From NCBI RefSeq assembly GCF_003254395.2, contig NC_037648.1, positions 15,190,330 through 15,254,329 of the forward strand: a stretch of 64,000 nucleotides of DNA, in the 5' to 3' direction. This document shows positions 1-13,599 of this stretch, piece by piece; the stretch's first letter is position 1; every line of letters starts with the position of its first letter. The notes below the pieces were generated by a model, which had not been told where the DNA came from, searched no databases, and was given only the letters and a program-made list of their open reading frames with translations. This DNA is from Apis mellifera (taxonomy: Eukaryota; Arthropoda; Insecta; Hymenoptera; Apidae). The translations under genes were made by a program, and so were the position numbers.

Positions 1-3000
1 TGGATTGCTAACACGTAAAATACTATTGAATAATACTAATAAAGATTTAAAATTGGAACAAAATTTCGTTATAGATAGTTTTTATCATTTTCATATGCAA
101 AATTTCATTTTATTGCTATATAAGTTACATATTATTTTGAATATTCATAATAAAACTGATAAACAAGTAACTAATAATTCCACATAAAATTTCTTTTAAA
201 TCATAATAGCGATATTTTCAATGTATCAAAAAGAAAAGCAATACAGTTTAATAATATTGTAACTCTATAGTTGGAACTCACTTTCGAACTATGCAAAACT
301 GTAATGTCAGGCGTATTAAACTTAGTACACTTTCCACATTCCTTCGTGTGACATGATTTAAAAAAAAAAAAAAACAACACCGAAATATCAAGAATATTTG
401 CAATCACTTGAATATTACGAAAAAATTTTATTTCGTATAAAATTTTCGTTGTAAAATATTAGAATATAATTGACAACATAGAATATAAATTTCACACGAG
501 ATTCAGTCGGTGTCCGAAACTGAACTGAGTGTCACGCAGCATATGTACGACGACGACGACAGAGCGACGACAACAAAAGTGTTATCGGGTGTCGCGTGAC
601 GTCACGATTGGCCGTGTGACTACATATAATGTACGCATGCGTATACGTCGATCGACGAACATTATGTATAGATGTTACATATATTATATATCTCTATACA
701 ATGTTATTTGCAATCAAAAACATTCGATAACGAGTTATCATTTTTTTTCTTTTCATAAAATTATAAACAAAATATTTTTATTTATTTAGAAATATTAAAA
801 AATATATTTATATTATATATATATTAAAAATTAAATATTATTTTTTTTTATATATATATTAATACGAAATTATTAAAAATATTGTTCAATACTGTTCGTT
901 TTGTCTTTATTCGAATGCATCGGTGAGCATGTAATCGGAGATAGCGAACAGGTAGCGAGCATATACAAACACACACGTACTTTATACCCACGCACACGAA
1001 TCTCTAGTAAGGATTCTTGATGGAGCTCGTTAATTGTGCCAACGCAAGTACTTTTACTCAACTCGAATAATGAAACAGACGAGTTTCTTTCTTCGAAGAA
1101 TCCAGCAGTATCATCATACACACACATACACACACATCTTCCACACACAGTGTCGCTTTAAATTTCATCCGAATTAATATACTTTATTTAAATTGAGTGT
1201 TATATTTCATTTTGGTGCGTATCTGAGTGTAAAATAACGCGATAGAAAAAACATAACTTTTAGATTTCACGTCTAAGTTAGAAACAATCTTATGATCCGA
1301 TAATACCAGAAATAAAAATATCATTGATTTCATTATTCAATTAGATAGAAATAATATTTTTTTTTAAATTGTTTTATTGATTCTGAAAGTAATTGGATAC
1401 TGGAAGGAAATGAATGTCATGATATTCTTTGGGAACAAAGATATGATATTGAGATAATGCGCTCGAGGAACAAAAGATTCTTTAAGATCTACATTGATAG
1501 AGCCTCGGACTCGTGGAAGGCTCGTTTCCATGAAGGACATAGTACCGTTCCCTCGAGCCGTTATACATGTATAGTATACATAAGTTTTCCGTTCTTTTTT
1601 CTAGTTATTTTTTTTCTAGTTATTTTTTTCTATTTTTTTTCTCGTAATAACGTTACTTTAAAATTTTATAAAATCTTAATTAATTTAATTTGTAACATGA
1701 TAAATTAATCAAAAACTCATTTGAGGTTATGTTTTACGAATTGATTTTTCACATTTCGGAAAATTTTTTCAATTATCGTAAATTCTCTCTGTTAAATAAT
1801 GCACACGATGACGGTAGAATTATATCCAAGTAATAAATGTGAAAAACAAATACGAGTTGAAATATATCATTATAGTATTACGTATTGTACGAGACACGAG
1901 ATAAAACATGCGAGTCTTAAGCAAAAAAACCAATCCGTATCCAGTGATACGTTTATTGAGTTAAATAATTATTCTGATTTTTTTTTTTTTAAATTATCGA
2001 TACTGATCTTATAAATTTCAAGAAATATATATATTAATTTAATACAAGAAAGAAAAAAAATTTTCAATAATTTATTTTTAAATAAACATTATATATAATT
2101 TTTTTTTAACTATATTTTTATAAAAATAACATTCACAACAAGAAATTACTTTCACTTTCGATATTACAAGAACATGTTGCGCAATATTATTTGAATGGTG
2201 TTTAAAAAAACAAAACGGAAGAATACACAGATGCAACAGGTTGAAAAATTCAATAGGCAAAAAATCCGACGAAAAATTTTGCCGAATTTTTTATCTACGT
2301 ACGAATTGAACGAAACACGAAGATCTCAGTGTTTCACGAAAACGAGAAAATATATATACGAAAAGAATGTCATCCTTCACTTTCTCCGATTCACTGATTT
2401 CACACAACACACCCTAGACTTGATGATGAACCCGAGAACGGAAATAAATTGACGAGTAAAAATACGTCATATCTTAAATTCACTCTGATCATTCTAATTT
2501 TTTTATTATTATCACAACAAGACAGTATTATAAACAGTAGATTATTAATTATTTTGCATAATTGAGTCATTTATCGTTTTTCAATTTTATACTTTTTTTT
2601 TTCCAAATAATATAATACCTAGTTATTAATTAAATTAAATAAAATCAACTGGAATGGAAAATTAATAATACATCAAGAAAGAAATAATTATATAACAATT
2701 TTTTTTCATTAACATCAAATGATTGTACAATATTGATTACCGAGATTTGTACAATAAAAGATTTTCTCTTATGTAATGTATAAAAGAGTATTATAATGAT
2801 TATTACACGTGTCTATTACAACACAAGTACGGATCATCGTTCTGTGGGCATAACTCGTTAAGCTCATAGGTTAATTCTGTTTCACTTATATAAATAAGTA
2901 TTACATGCATATAAATATCATATGTTGTTCAAAAAAAACTTACAAACATGATACGAGCCTGATTGCTTCTGATAGGTTTGAAACAATTAGAAAATTAAGC

Positions 3001-3109
3001 ATTCATATTGGTTTTAAAGTGTTGAGAGTAAAAGAATAAAAATATATATATTTTTTCAGCAATGGATAAATAAGTTATAGCGTAATACGTTAATATTTCA
3101 TCGATTCAG
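1..3109. other. AT-rich non-genic stretch
   Basis: Mostly A/T homopolymer runs and short palindromes without supportable genes. CA/TG-rich sequence lies at about 965-1150 and flanks a minus-strand open frame that I did not accept. The only clear feature is the CpG patch near 0.5 kb, listed separately. Confidence 0.6.
497..670 (+). promoter_or_regulatory. CpG patch with CRE, possible promoter
   Basis: A CpG-dense patch stands out from AT-rich flanks. It has an arthropod-type initiator string TCAGT (in gattcagtcggtg, near 502-506), a CGA repeat (about 549-561) and a full palindromic CRE, TGACGTCA, at 597-604. No coding exon follows within several kb. Confidence 0.35.
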
Positions 3110-3274
3110 TTTTTAAGTTTGACCGAACAATTTTCGAATTTCTCAAGCCAGTAGAAACTGGCTTGTACCATAACTTTATAAATTTTGCTTGGAACGCGAT
3201 GAAGCACGCCGAGTTGTACGCGGCGCAATATTCCAGCGGCCTCGAATTTCACGTAGTAGGGAACATTAACGACC
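3110..3274 (+). other. Candidate exon in a GC-rich patch
   Basis: A good acceptor (tttcatcgattcag, AG at 3108-3109) opens a frame that runs to a stop at 3313-3315. A donor CC|GTAAGC at 3275 would end it earlier. The translation begins FKFDRTIFEFLKPVETG and includes a helix-like NFAWNAMKHAELYAAQY. GC content is lowest at codon position 2, as expected of coding sequence, but the opposite strand is also open over the same stretch (stop at 3106-3108) with a similar pattern, so the strand is uncertain. I do not recognise a family. Confidence 0.2.
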
Positions 3275-3315
3275 GTAAGCTTACTTTGTTGCCCACAGCT
3301 TGCTGCGCGCCATAA

Positions 3316-6300
3316 AGCCACATCAATACACGGCAATCACGCTAAGAGCAGATGTTATCCCTACCATTGCTGCCACTTTTGTAGACTCGAGTCGGAGATC
3401 GGTCGTGGTGGGGATGGATCGGCTCGTGTCGCCGATATTCGGCTATCTCGTTAATAGCGTGTATTTATACAAATTTTTTTATTTCATATTTCGATACTTC
3501 GTACCAAAGTATACAAAATATACAGTATACAAAAGTATACAAGTATATAGAAAAGATATTTTCTTTCAAATCTTCTATCCGATCTAAAAATAGAATATAC
3601 AATTTCATCATTTGCTTTGAATTATAAAAATAAGATATTTCCAAAGATGTAAATAATTACGTCGTCATTTAGAATTAATTTATGTTCATATTATGTTCAC
3701 ATGTAAGTATGAATAAGTAACTATTTTTTCCGTACATCGTGATTGCCAATAAATGTAGCAAGAAGATTCAATGAATCTCCCATAGGAGGTATACTAATAG
3801 GAACTACGGCCCTGACACGTGTTTCGTGCCACGTACATACGTCACTGAATACGTATATGCCAACTGATCGTAGCATGTGTGAGTATTCCGGTAGTCTCTC
3901 GATGGAGGGGGACGTGATACTGCTGGTGGTGGGGATGGAGTCTAGTGTGTATCGATAGAGAGTGAGGACAACAGCATCGTCAGTGTAGGTAGACGCGTGA
4001 CGTCATGCGTTCCACCAGCTGGTGGAAGACGCAGCACTCTCCTTGTTGCCATGCCCGTGTTTTTGTTGCGATAACACCGGAGGAAAAGCTTGTGTGCATT
4101 TGTGGGATCTATAAACTTTCGGAATCTGTGTTAAATCAGTGTCATTCAAAGGTGCAAGTGTATTTTGGAACATCGCGTCAATCCAAAAAATTTTATTCAA
4201 ACATTTTTGAATGAATATTATATTATAATTAAATATTCAAGCTGATTAAAATGACTGTTTTACAATTAATTAATATTAATTTTTTACGTATATCGATAAT
4301 ATTTACTTTTCACAATGTTATATTCATTGATAAAAGAATATCAAACTGTAAAGGAAGAAAGTATTTGTCATTGTAAGATTATTCTTGATCATTCTCTATT
4401 TCTAACCTATACTCGCGTATGCGTCAGACATATCTATACACATCTGGTATATACTCAATCGTGATTATTCTAATTTCAAGAATCGAGCTTTCTGAGCATT
4501 ACATGTTCATCGTCGTTAACAATTCATCTAATACGTTTTGTCAGGATTTTATATAATGACATTCTAAAATATTCCAATAATTCTTGTAACATGAAGAAAT
4601 AAATAACACTTAACAGATATTCGATCTCGACGAATGTCGTTTCAGTCATGAATCGATTCAGTTTTCGTAAAAATAATATTTTCTAATTTTTCTTTGAAAA
4701 TATTCAATACGTAATAAAAGAAATATCAAAATAAAAATTAATAAATGATTAACAAACATAATCGAAGTTATTATAAATTAGGGATGAAAAAGAAAAAAAA
4801 TTATATTTCGAATCAAATTTTATAATAATAGGAAAATGCAGAATGTTAAAACGATCAGGAAAAAGAATTCATTCTAGTAATAAATATTTCAAAAATATAT
4901 TAACGATATAAATATATATGTACATAATTTTTTTGAAGAAATGTATCGAAATTTATATAAACGTGACGTAAGTAATTACGTGATATAATAATTGATACGT
5001 GTAAATGATACGTCACTAATAATAATAGCATTTATATGTCATGTTGTCGGAAAAAAAAAATATATATATATATATATATAAATGAAATATAAAAGTATAT
5101 TTTATAATTAATATAAAAATTACTTGTAACAATAACTATTTTTATGAGAAACTTGCGGAAAGTTAGCAACAAAAAATTGAGAATCAAGATTCTACGAGTG
5201 AAACGCAGTCATCGTTCTCCTGAAATTTCGATTAACGTTGCGTTTGCAGCGCCACTTGTGTGCAAATCCGGTACTTCTCTTGGCTCGAAACTCATTCCAG
5301 AAGTGAACGAACGGATGCGCATATACACGTATATTCCTCTATTATTCGTCTGTACGTACGTTACAGGTGCGTTTATATTGGTTATTAACCATTTTTCATA
5401 AATCAACGCAATTACAAATAAAAAATCCATTTCGAAAAAAAAAAAAGAATTTCAGTCAGATGTATTTTCATCGATAAATTTTTTTGTCAATTTAAATTAA
5501 TATTCATCTGTATACATTGTACATATATTGTATAGATTAAAGATGATTTATAAAAAAGAAAGTGACTCAATTTGATGCTATATCGATAAATGATATAAAT
5601 GACATTCAACATCTTATTGAATCGAACTGCGCAATGCGTGACTATTGACCACTGATTACGCGCACATGCGGCCCAATCTAAACGCACCTTAAGAATACAT
5701 TCACCGCTCCACTATTTTCGTCTACGTATTCACCATAGAATGAGATCAGTGCGCTAAATTTACTACGGATCCCTCTCTTTACGCGCTGGAATGTTATCCT
5801 CTCTTTGTTTCTCTTCGCATGTACGCTATGCACATTGGATGTTGCATGGCTTTCATCGTTAAATAGATCCGTTTTAAATCGCGTTTAAATGTTCTCATTT
5901 GGAAATCGACTTGTCAAGGTTGTATTTATCCTTATTACGAAAATATATAATAAAAAAACTAATAAAAAAAAATTTGCATTGTTTGTTACAATATATATTG
6001 CATTGTTTATTATTGTTTTGTTTTGTTCTTGAAAATAATTGTAATTTTAGCATAGTGTTTGCAAACATATATATTCTTAAAACAGTTAGCTCATCGTGTA
6101 TTATATTGCACACGACGGAATCATGGGAAAACACGTTGGTTTGCCAACAACGTATTTATTAACGGATCGCATAGTGACATTTTGACAATATAATAAATCA
6201 ATATCGATTTCACATTTGCATTGATCTTTGTCGCGTTAAAATAAATCATTTTAAATATGTATCGATAAATATCAAATAAATATATAATAAATTTTTTCAT

Positions 6301-7721
6301 AATAATTTTTCAGAAAAAAAAAAATTTCTCGTGGATACTAAAAATTAAACAACAAATTTTTATTAAAACTTATCGTATTAAAATATTATACATTTATTTA
6401 ATTATTAAAATCGTCAAAAAATATTTCATTTGATCGAGCATGCATAAATATTTAACCGTCGAAAAATATAGATATTTTTAAATGAGTCTAAAAACGAAAG
6501 GCACTTTCTCGGGGGAAAAAGTTTTGTATGTGTATGCGTGTGTGTGTGTGTGTCTGGTTGTCTGAAAAAGATGCTTGAGTATAGGGTGTTAAATACGCGC
6601 ACGTGCGAGTCTAACGAATTCAGTATGCGTGCGGTTAAGTGTGTATCGCCAGACCGTTTGCATGGATAAGGCTCGGTAACTGCGCTTACGAAAACAAAAC
6701 AGGGTTTACGGCACGTTCCATCAAGATACGAGAAGAGACACACAGCGTCTTTACGTTTCTTTTTTATTTCTCCCAACAGAACTATCAGTTATATATTCAA
6801 GAAGGGAATTTATATTACCGACTGGTGTTTAAGTGAACATGACTGAATCGCCAACTGTTTACGTAAAAAATCGTTGAACGGTATGAGAAAACGCGATGCG
6901 TAATCGATAAAAATTCAAAGAGAATATCACGCGTATATACAGTGTATATATATATATATATATAGAAACGTGCCTTTAGTAATCGAATCGGTCGGTAAAA
7001 AAGGAACAAAAGAAGCCTTTTTTTTTTCTTAGCACGTTACTTTTGTATCAACTCGCGTATCGTGTGTATCGATCTATCACTATTTCGTTGCTGTTTGATT
7101 GTACATGTATGGTAAGTGAACGGATTGTATTATATTACGCATTGTGTTTAAATAAGAAGGAAATGGAATACGAGGAACATTTTCACAATTAGAAGGAAAA
7201 TGATCGTCAAAAATATAAAATATTTTTTTTCGATAATATATAACGAATTGATATGGATACATGGATTCTTTGTAAGAAGAATAAATAAATAAATAGGAAA
7301 TAAAAAAATTTTGAAAAGGCCTTCGAAATAATATTTCAACAAAATTATTTAAAACTCGATAAAACTCGGTTAGCTTGAAATGATCGTTACGGTTGATCTG
7401 TTGCATTTCGAGGGCCTGTCGCGTATATATACCTTCGTCGAATGTAATTTCCTGTGAATTCGATTGCGAATTAACCGATATTGCTTTTCGAACTTACAGT
7501 CGCGGATGAAAATTCGAGAAATCGATTAATCGTTAAAAATGTTTTCAAAACACCGAATTTTACCCTTTCCTTTTAATTATAATTTTACTTTATATTTAAA
7601 ATATTATTTGAAGTAAATATTTTCTCTATTTTGATAAATTATGTTAATTATTAAACTATTTATAATTTTTTTTTTTAATTTTGAAAGTAATGTCAAAAAG
7701 ATACATGTATGTATATCTTAG
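3316..7721. other. Non-genic stretch with scattered CpG patches
   Basis: No gene is supported. A CpG patch continues to about 3460 and another lies at 3890-4110 (listed separately). A TA run is at 5061-5081 and TG-rich microsatellite sequence is near 6525-6555. The patch at 6590-6740 is moderately GC-rich without a credible frame. The rest is AT-rich. Confidence 0.6.
3890..4110. promoter_or_regulatory. CpG patch with CRE and E-box palindrome
   Basis: TGACGTCA lies at 3998-4005. Four bases later begins a perfect 18-bp palindrome, TTCCACCAGCTGGTGGAA (4010-4027), centred on an E-box CAGCTG (4016-4021). Flanking TGCG and CGCA arms extend the self-complementarity across a 2-nt bulge (4006-4033). 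It could be a dense enhancer or promoter element, or a hairpin in a transcript. Confidence 0.45.
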
Positions 7722-7874
7722 AGCATAAATTCAAAGAATGAAATGTTCTTCGCAACTATTACTGAGAAGCCGTTCGATGATGGAACTATGCCAACTAATC
7801 CATTTCTTGACGATTTTATTCGAAAGAATAACAATGTCGGAAACAATGATAATAAAACGTTTCAAATAGGCGCG
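7722..7874 (+). CDS. Candidate internal exon, 51 codons, phase 0-0
   Basis: An acceptor (tatcttag, AG at 7720-7721) and a possible donor (GCG|GTATAT at 7875) frame exactly 153 nt that are open in one frame. The translation starts SINSKNEMFFATITEK and continues with PFDDGTMPTNPFLDDFIRKN and then an Asn-rich linker. An NPF tripeptide followed by acid residues resembles the EH-domain-binding motifs of endocytic adaptors, but that motif is short and common. The composition (Asp, Asn, Phe, few Cys) is more protein-like than the neighbouring chance frames. The frame stays open past the donor to a stop at 7959-7961, so read-through is possible. No partner exon was identified, and an open frame of this size can arise by chance here. 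Confidence 0.25.
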
Positions 7875-9159
7875 GTATATTTTTCAGGTCATTGTTTTCT
7901 CCTTATTTCGCTCGATTACAATTATTATTTAAATAATCGCTCGAAATTTATCGATAAATAACTATAAATTTTATAAATAATATTTTTAATAATTATTTAT
8001 AGATGTTATTTCAAAATCAATATCTTTCGTGAAAGTCGTGGAATCGTATATATATATTTCACTTCGTGACACAATTGTGATGATTTCTATTATTTTTCGG
8101 ATAATTCTTTACTCGATTCGTAAACTGCCTTTTAGAAACGAATAAAAACGTGAAAAACGATTTATTCGAAGAAAAAAGAAACTATTTCTTCATTTCGTAC
8201 TATCTTGTCGGTAAAAAAATTTTTTCTAACCTCTTCAACGTTTGACGGACCAATGAACTTCTGATCTCGTGAAAACTTCGTTTAAATTTTACTCTATCGA
8301 TAAGTCGGACGTATGAAAGAAACAGCGATTCATAAAATTATCGGAAATAAATTTAAAGATATACATATATATAACTCTTTAAAACGATTCTAACCAGATA
8401 TAATTTTTTTGACAACACGTATTATTTCTATTCAAGTTTATTATTATATTAAATCAATAACACAAACACAATCTCGTATATGAGATTTTTAGCGTGACAT
8501 TAATTGAGCTACGTTGATATTGGATTCAGTCCAGAATCATAACAATCATCTTGGCGACAACTTTCTAGAATCTCTGACATGACATAATTAATTTGTATTT
8601 CACCATGTTACAAATACCGAGGAATTAGTAAAAGTGAGCAAACGTCACGATGGAATCATGCGCGGACTCACGCCGCACCAAGTCTCCCAATCGGCAATCG
8701 ATAATCTCTTAAGAAATTAATACGGGTTTTATTTTGTCCACATTGCTGAACTTTGGATTAAATTTAATACGATAAACAAATCGAGAGTCACGCTTATCAG
8801 CTTCTATCGTTAAATTTTTCATCGGAATCATTTTTTTTTCCCAATCTTTCACTTTAAAATAAATGAATTTACCTTATCGACTGGACCGTTGAAACATCTA
8901 ACTAACCTCTTATAAAAAAAAAAAAAAAATATTACCGTTAAATACCGTTTTAACTCGAAATTAATTTATTAATTCGATTAAAATCAAGTTGTAACTTCGA
9001 AACAAAATAATCCTTCCAGTTAATTACAGCGGTATTTATAAGAAATTTGTAATTCATAATTTTTAATAATTCGTTGAATGATTAACCGATCCTTGGATCA
9101 GAAGAAAGAATCATGACAGCAGAAAAAGGAAGGTAGGTAAGTAAGTACTAGGTTGAACA

Positions 9160-9400
9160 CTACTTGGAGCGGCCCACTTTCTTTACTTTCACACTGCCGC
9201 CGTTCTTCTTTCGACGCGCTTACTCTACTCAGCCTTTGTAACTCGACGACGAGAAACGGCCTATGGCGGACGTGCACGCTTGCCGTTCGTGCACACGCGT
9301 TGCGCGCGCACACATGCGCGTGCTCGCACCAACAACCACCACCACCGCCGCATAGAGCTGTCACGGCAGGCATGTATGACCGTTCGCGACATGCAAGAGT
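9160..9400. promoter_or_regulatory. CpG-rich patch with alternating purine-pyrimidine run
   Basis: This is a strongly CpG-rich stretch. At 9290-9335 it has alternating GC/AC dinucleotides (cacacgcgttgcgcgcgcac), a sequence type prone to the Z-DNA form. A CCA/CCG triplet run follows near 9332-9350. Open frames on both strands reflect base composition rather than coding. It could be a promoter or 5' UTR, but no downstream exon was found. Confidence 0.3.
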
Positions 9401-10413
9401 AGCATCGAACAATTTCTAACGGGTTTTCGTTCCTTCGCATCTCACAGTCAAAAGAATACGCCGCAATGGATTTTTTCCAGGCAATTTTTACTCCTTCGAT
9501 AACACAAATGTTTATAACGCAATCTTTTTTTTTTAAATTAAATTAAATTCGATAATTTTCCTCCACTGTGATAAATTGAGAGATAACGCGGGGAAAAAAA
9601 TCAAATATCTGATAAACGTGCAAATTCTTTTATCGATTTCGATAAATTTAACCTTATTATTGTTTCGCAAGGCGATAAAATGCCTTCAAATCGCGAGCAT
9701 TTTTGTGCCATTATACATAACTCTCTTATCAACGCTACGATCTATGATATAACTACGCCACCCTCTTACGTTGATAAAGCGCGTAAGTTTCGATCGAGGA
9801 AGGAATCGATAACTATTTACTCGAGAAGAGTATTGGTACGCAGATGAAAGGAGTTGCGCTCGAGACTTGGTTGAAAAAACTATTATAATGGTGCTGCTCG
9901 TTAATCATACGCGAAATAAATGTAAAGCAATCGTTATTGAACATCCTCGATTCGATGCAAAATATCTTTGGTTAGAACAGATCAAAAGAAATACGATCTG
10001 TTTCCCATTATTTCTATTCGCGAGCGAATATTAAAAAAAAAAATATACAATTATAATAGATAATATTTCATCATCAATCTTGAAAAATATTTTCATCGAT
10101 TTATGGAAAAAAATATACCACTGAATGAAGGAATTATTAAGATATAATAAACCGATGTCGAAATGAGATTTTTCGTATCGTTAATTATCCGGTTATTGTT
10201 CTTTTGCAAGTTATTACTTACACGAGTAGATGCCCTTTCATAAGTCACTTTGTAATTCAACACAGATCTGATATGCGCGATAATACCTTTGTTTTAGAGT
10301 TTAGATCGTCGTTTCTATGCGCACGCAGAAAGAGAAACGAGGTTTGCATGTGTTCCCTAGTCAAACAGATGCGTCGCATAGCCCTATGAAAGTAACTATA
10401 TGCTCTCGACCAG

Positions 10414-10957
10414 GACGTAAATAGTTACGAGCCTCTTGCCGTAGAATTTTAAACCGGAGTTAACGTCTGCCTCGCTCCGCGATACATTTCATCCAATAAC
10501 CAACGCATTTAGCAAGTTACAGAACTGATTTTTATATACGGATCCCCCTATTGGTCACAATTTGTGCTTCAATTCTTCTTAACCAATCATACGTCGCGAT
10601 TGAATACACGACGAGTCTTTGAATCGATGATTGGCTTACGACGGGCGATTTTCGCGCCCTCTGCGAAAAGCGCTTTTAAAGCGAGGAAAGAATTCTCGTG
10701 TAGTACGGGTCAACTTTCGATCGAATATTTCGACTACAGTTCAATTTTAGACGTTGGAAAATATTTATAATATGCGGTATCGAATCTTAGAGATATTATG
10801 GCACCGTGATTATGATGCTTTGGCTATGCAGTAAATGTTCGATACATTATCTAAACGGTAGGATATGTGTGTTGAGGTTAGTATTGGATGTCGCAAGGGA
10901 CCGTCTTGGTAGAGTCGTAAATAGTTACGTCGATGCTGTCGTTGAATTTTAAGTCGG
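10414..10957 (+). repeat. Diverged direct repeat, 500-bp spacing
   Basis: Bases 10414-10457 and 10914-10957 align without gaps at an exact 500-bp offset, about two thirds identical. Both contain CGTAAATAGTTACG (10416-10429 and 10916-10929), itself an inverted repeat CGTAA/TTACG, and both contain GAATTTTAA about 15 nt later. A 12-mer AGCCTCTTGCCG inside copy 1 recurs inverted near 11017-11029. Confidence 0.5.
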
Positions 10958-12659
10958 GGGGGAACACGCATGACCGACCAGATGATACATAACACGTAGA
11001 ATAATGTAGATTAGCAGCGGCAAGAGGCTACAAAACTTTAATTTTTCTACTATTTTTCAATATTTTTCTTAACAATTATTTGCTATTAAGGAAGAAATTA
11101 TTTATTTATAATTTTGTATTTAATTGATAATTTTAATTAATTGATGTATTTAATTGAAACAAAAAAAAAATTGTATAAAGAATACCTACATGTAACATTT
11201 ATAACATTTTATTTGTTACAAAAACTCTATTTTTTATTACATTACTTTATGTTTCTTTGATCGCATAATTTTTTTTTTTCTTTAAAAGAGAGCGTGTGGG
11301 CAGTTATATCCGAATCGTCCTTGAATATACATGTATAAGTAAGAGGACAAGGCGCGAACCAGTAAGAAGAATATGATATAAAGGGATCTTAAGGATTTTG
11401 ATATGCTTTCGTGAGAAAAGCTAGTAATAATTGGCCAATGATATTAAAAATAAGATAAAATTCAATTATTGATAAATTAGAATACAAATATTTAAATAAA
11501 ATTATTTTTATCGTTTATTCTTTCGTTTTATTATTTATAGAATTGATAATGTATAATTTATTTATACATAACAAAATTTTATAATCTGAAATAGATTTGT
11601 ACAGTTCAAATGATACTGTTAGTCTGTTACCGATCGAAGGTTAATGCGGTTCTCGCGATAATAACTCGATATGTTTTCTGTTCATAAATTTGTGCGCATA
11701 TGTTACGTTGTTTAAAAGAAAGAGAAGGAACGAAGTCAGACTGAAACCACAGTAACGTGAGAAGAATCGCATAAAAGCAATTTTAATCTATTTTTTTTAA
11801 TTTTATTAATACTTTCCAAATTAAATGTTTAATCTTGCATGAATATGTGAAAAAAATTTAAAAAAATATCATTGAGTCATTGTTCATTTCTTCGTATAGT
11901 TTATTTTCATTAAATAAAAGAAATTATTTATTTCTTTATTTTCTTTTATTTTTTTTTTTTTTTTTTTATTATTTGTTCAAGTATATTATCATCATTCAAA
12001 TTAAATATTATTAAAAGAATTTGGAATAAAGTTCTTTCTAGAATTAATAATTTCCATTATAATTTAATTTAATAAATACTTTAGTTGGAAATAAATGTAT
12101 GTTAAAAAATGGATAAGATACACAGATTGGCTCCATCATACGTTACGACTCTAAAGTATACAAAATCGATAGTGGCTAAGCAATCCACTTAATGGCATTC
12201 CCTAAGCAGCCGCTGAACGTGATAAATCGAAGGCTATGGACTATTTAGATATGCCGTAACAATATATTGAACCGTTGCTACAATACTAGATAGAAGACAG
12301 ATTAAACATCGGATAATATCTTGATCTCACTCACAAAACGAATTACTATTTATATATATACAATCTACTTAATATTTTTATATATAGTGTATAAATAATT
12401 TATCAAAAACATCTGTTTTAATAAAATAATTGATATATTGTAGATTTTTCGTATCGATATATATTTATGAAAAAAATATTTTTATTATACAATTTTAATC
12501 TTAAGCCTGCATCGTTCTCGTTATTTTGTTCCACTAATATCGTAATACTACAAACAAAATATATATATATATCGTTCCATTTTCAAATTTTATTCCTCGA
12601 CTAAAAGATGGAAAGAAAAAAGTTCATTAATCCTCAAGAGTAACACCCACACAAAAAAA

Positions 12660-13200
12660 TTCAAGGTGCCAACGTTTATCCCCGGATTACGTTAGCCATT
12701 GATAATAGATGCTGTGTCATAAGCATAAGCGCATAATATCGGTACTTATTCATCACAAGATCGTCACGCGCTATATTCGACGCGACAAGGGAGGAAAAAA
12801 ACAAGTCTCGTAGAGGGGTAAGGAGCGAGGGTGGGGATAGAGAGTACGTGAACAAATAGGTGACGTGCGTAGATGGAGGTTGCTCAACTTGACATCGCTT
12901 TCGTGACGTCATATAAAATCACTTTACCTCGAGACGAAACCAACTTGTCGTTGCTGTTCACACGATGTCGATGGTAGAGATGAAGAAAGCGAGAGAAAGA
13001 GCTGAAGGGAACACTGAGATCCACAAAGAAAGGAGTGAAGAGACAGAGAAGAGAGACTTCAAGAGGAGACAGTCTTCGCAAACCTCACTCACTTCCACCG
13101 ACTGGCAAAGGACTCGCTTCTTTGTTCTTCCTTCCTACTCTCGCAGGCACTCTCAACTTTACCACACACTCGGCTGACTAACGGAACGAAGTTAATCGGA
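12660..13200. promoter_or_regulatory. CRE-containing patch with purine-rich tract
   Basis: TGACGTCA at 12904-12911 is followed immediately by TATAAAA (12912-12918), so a TATA-like element directly abuts the CRE. A purine-rich tract on the plus strand follows (about 12970-13080). A plus-strand frame from 12965 (MSMVEMKKARERAEGNTEIH) is open for 70 codons, but its Glu/Lys/Arg content is what a purine tract gives by chance. Confidence 0.3.
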
Positions 13201-13599
13201 GCACGTTAGACTTGGCGTCCCTTCGTCATTGCTGTCACTACACTATTAGTATATATGTATATGTATATATGTATATATAGATAGTCAGTCATAACATAAC
13301 GTTTCGATAGATCACTACTGATGATTGCACTCGGTATACTCGTACACGACACATTAACCCTTTCTACGTGAGACGATTGACGGACGAAATAGGAAGGAAA
13401 GTTGCGTGTGTTATATACGATACACGTATATAAATGTACATGTATATCTTTTGCCGGTTGTGTACACACACTTACGCACATACGTATGCATGAAAGAAGA
13501 AGAAAACACTGTGAACGTATTTCGTGTTGTACGTATCGAATAGCTCTCGCCCGACGTTAGTTCGCAAGCGAGGCCAGTGCACGACTGAGCGCGTATGCG

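Larger units (their letters stand above)
7875..12659. other. Non-genic stretch
   Basis: AT-rich with no supportable gene. It contains a CpG patch at 9160-9400 and a diverged 500-bp-spaced direct repeat at 10414/10914, both listed separately. Poly(T) near 11950-11967 and TA runs are common. Confidence 0.6.

Noticed and set aside
873..1148. 91-codon minus frame with a protein-like middle (GFFEERNSSVSLFELSK)
   Set aside because: Flanked by CA/TG microsatellite; no convincing acceptor; length within chance expectation.
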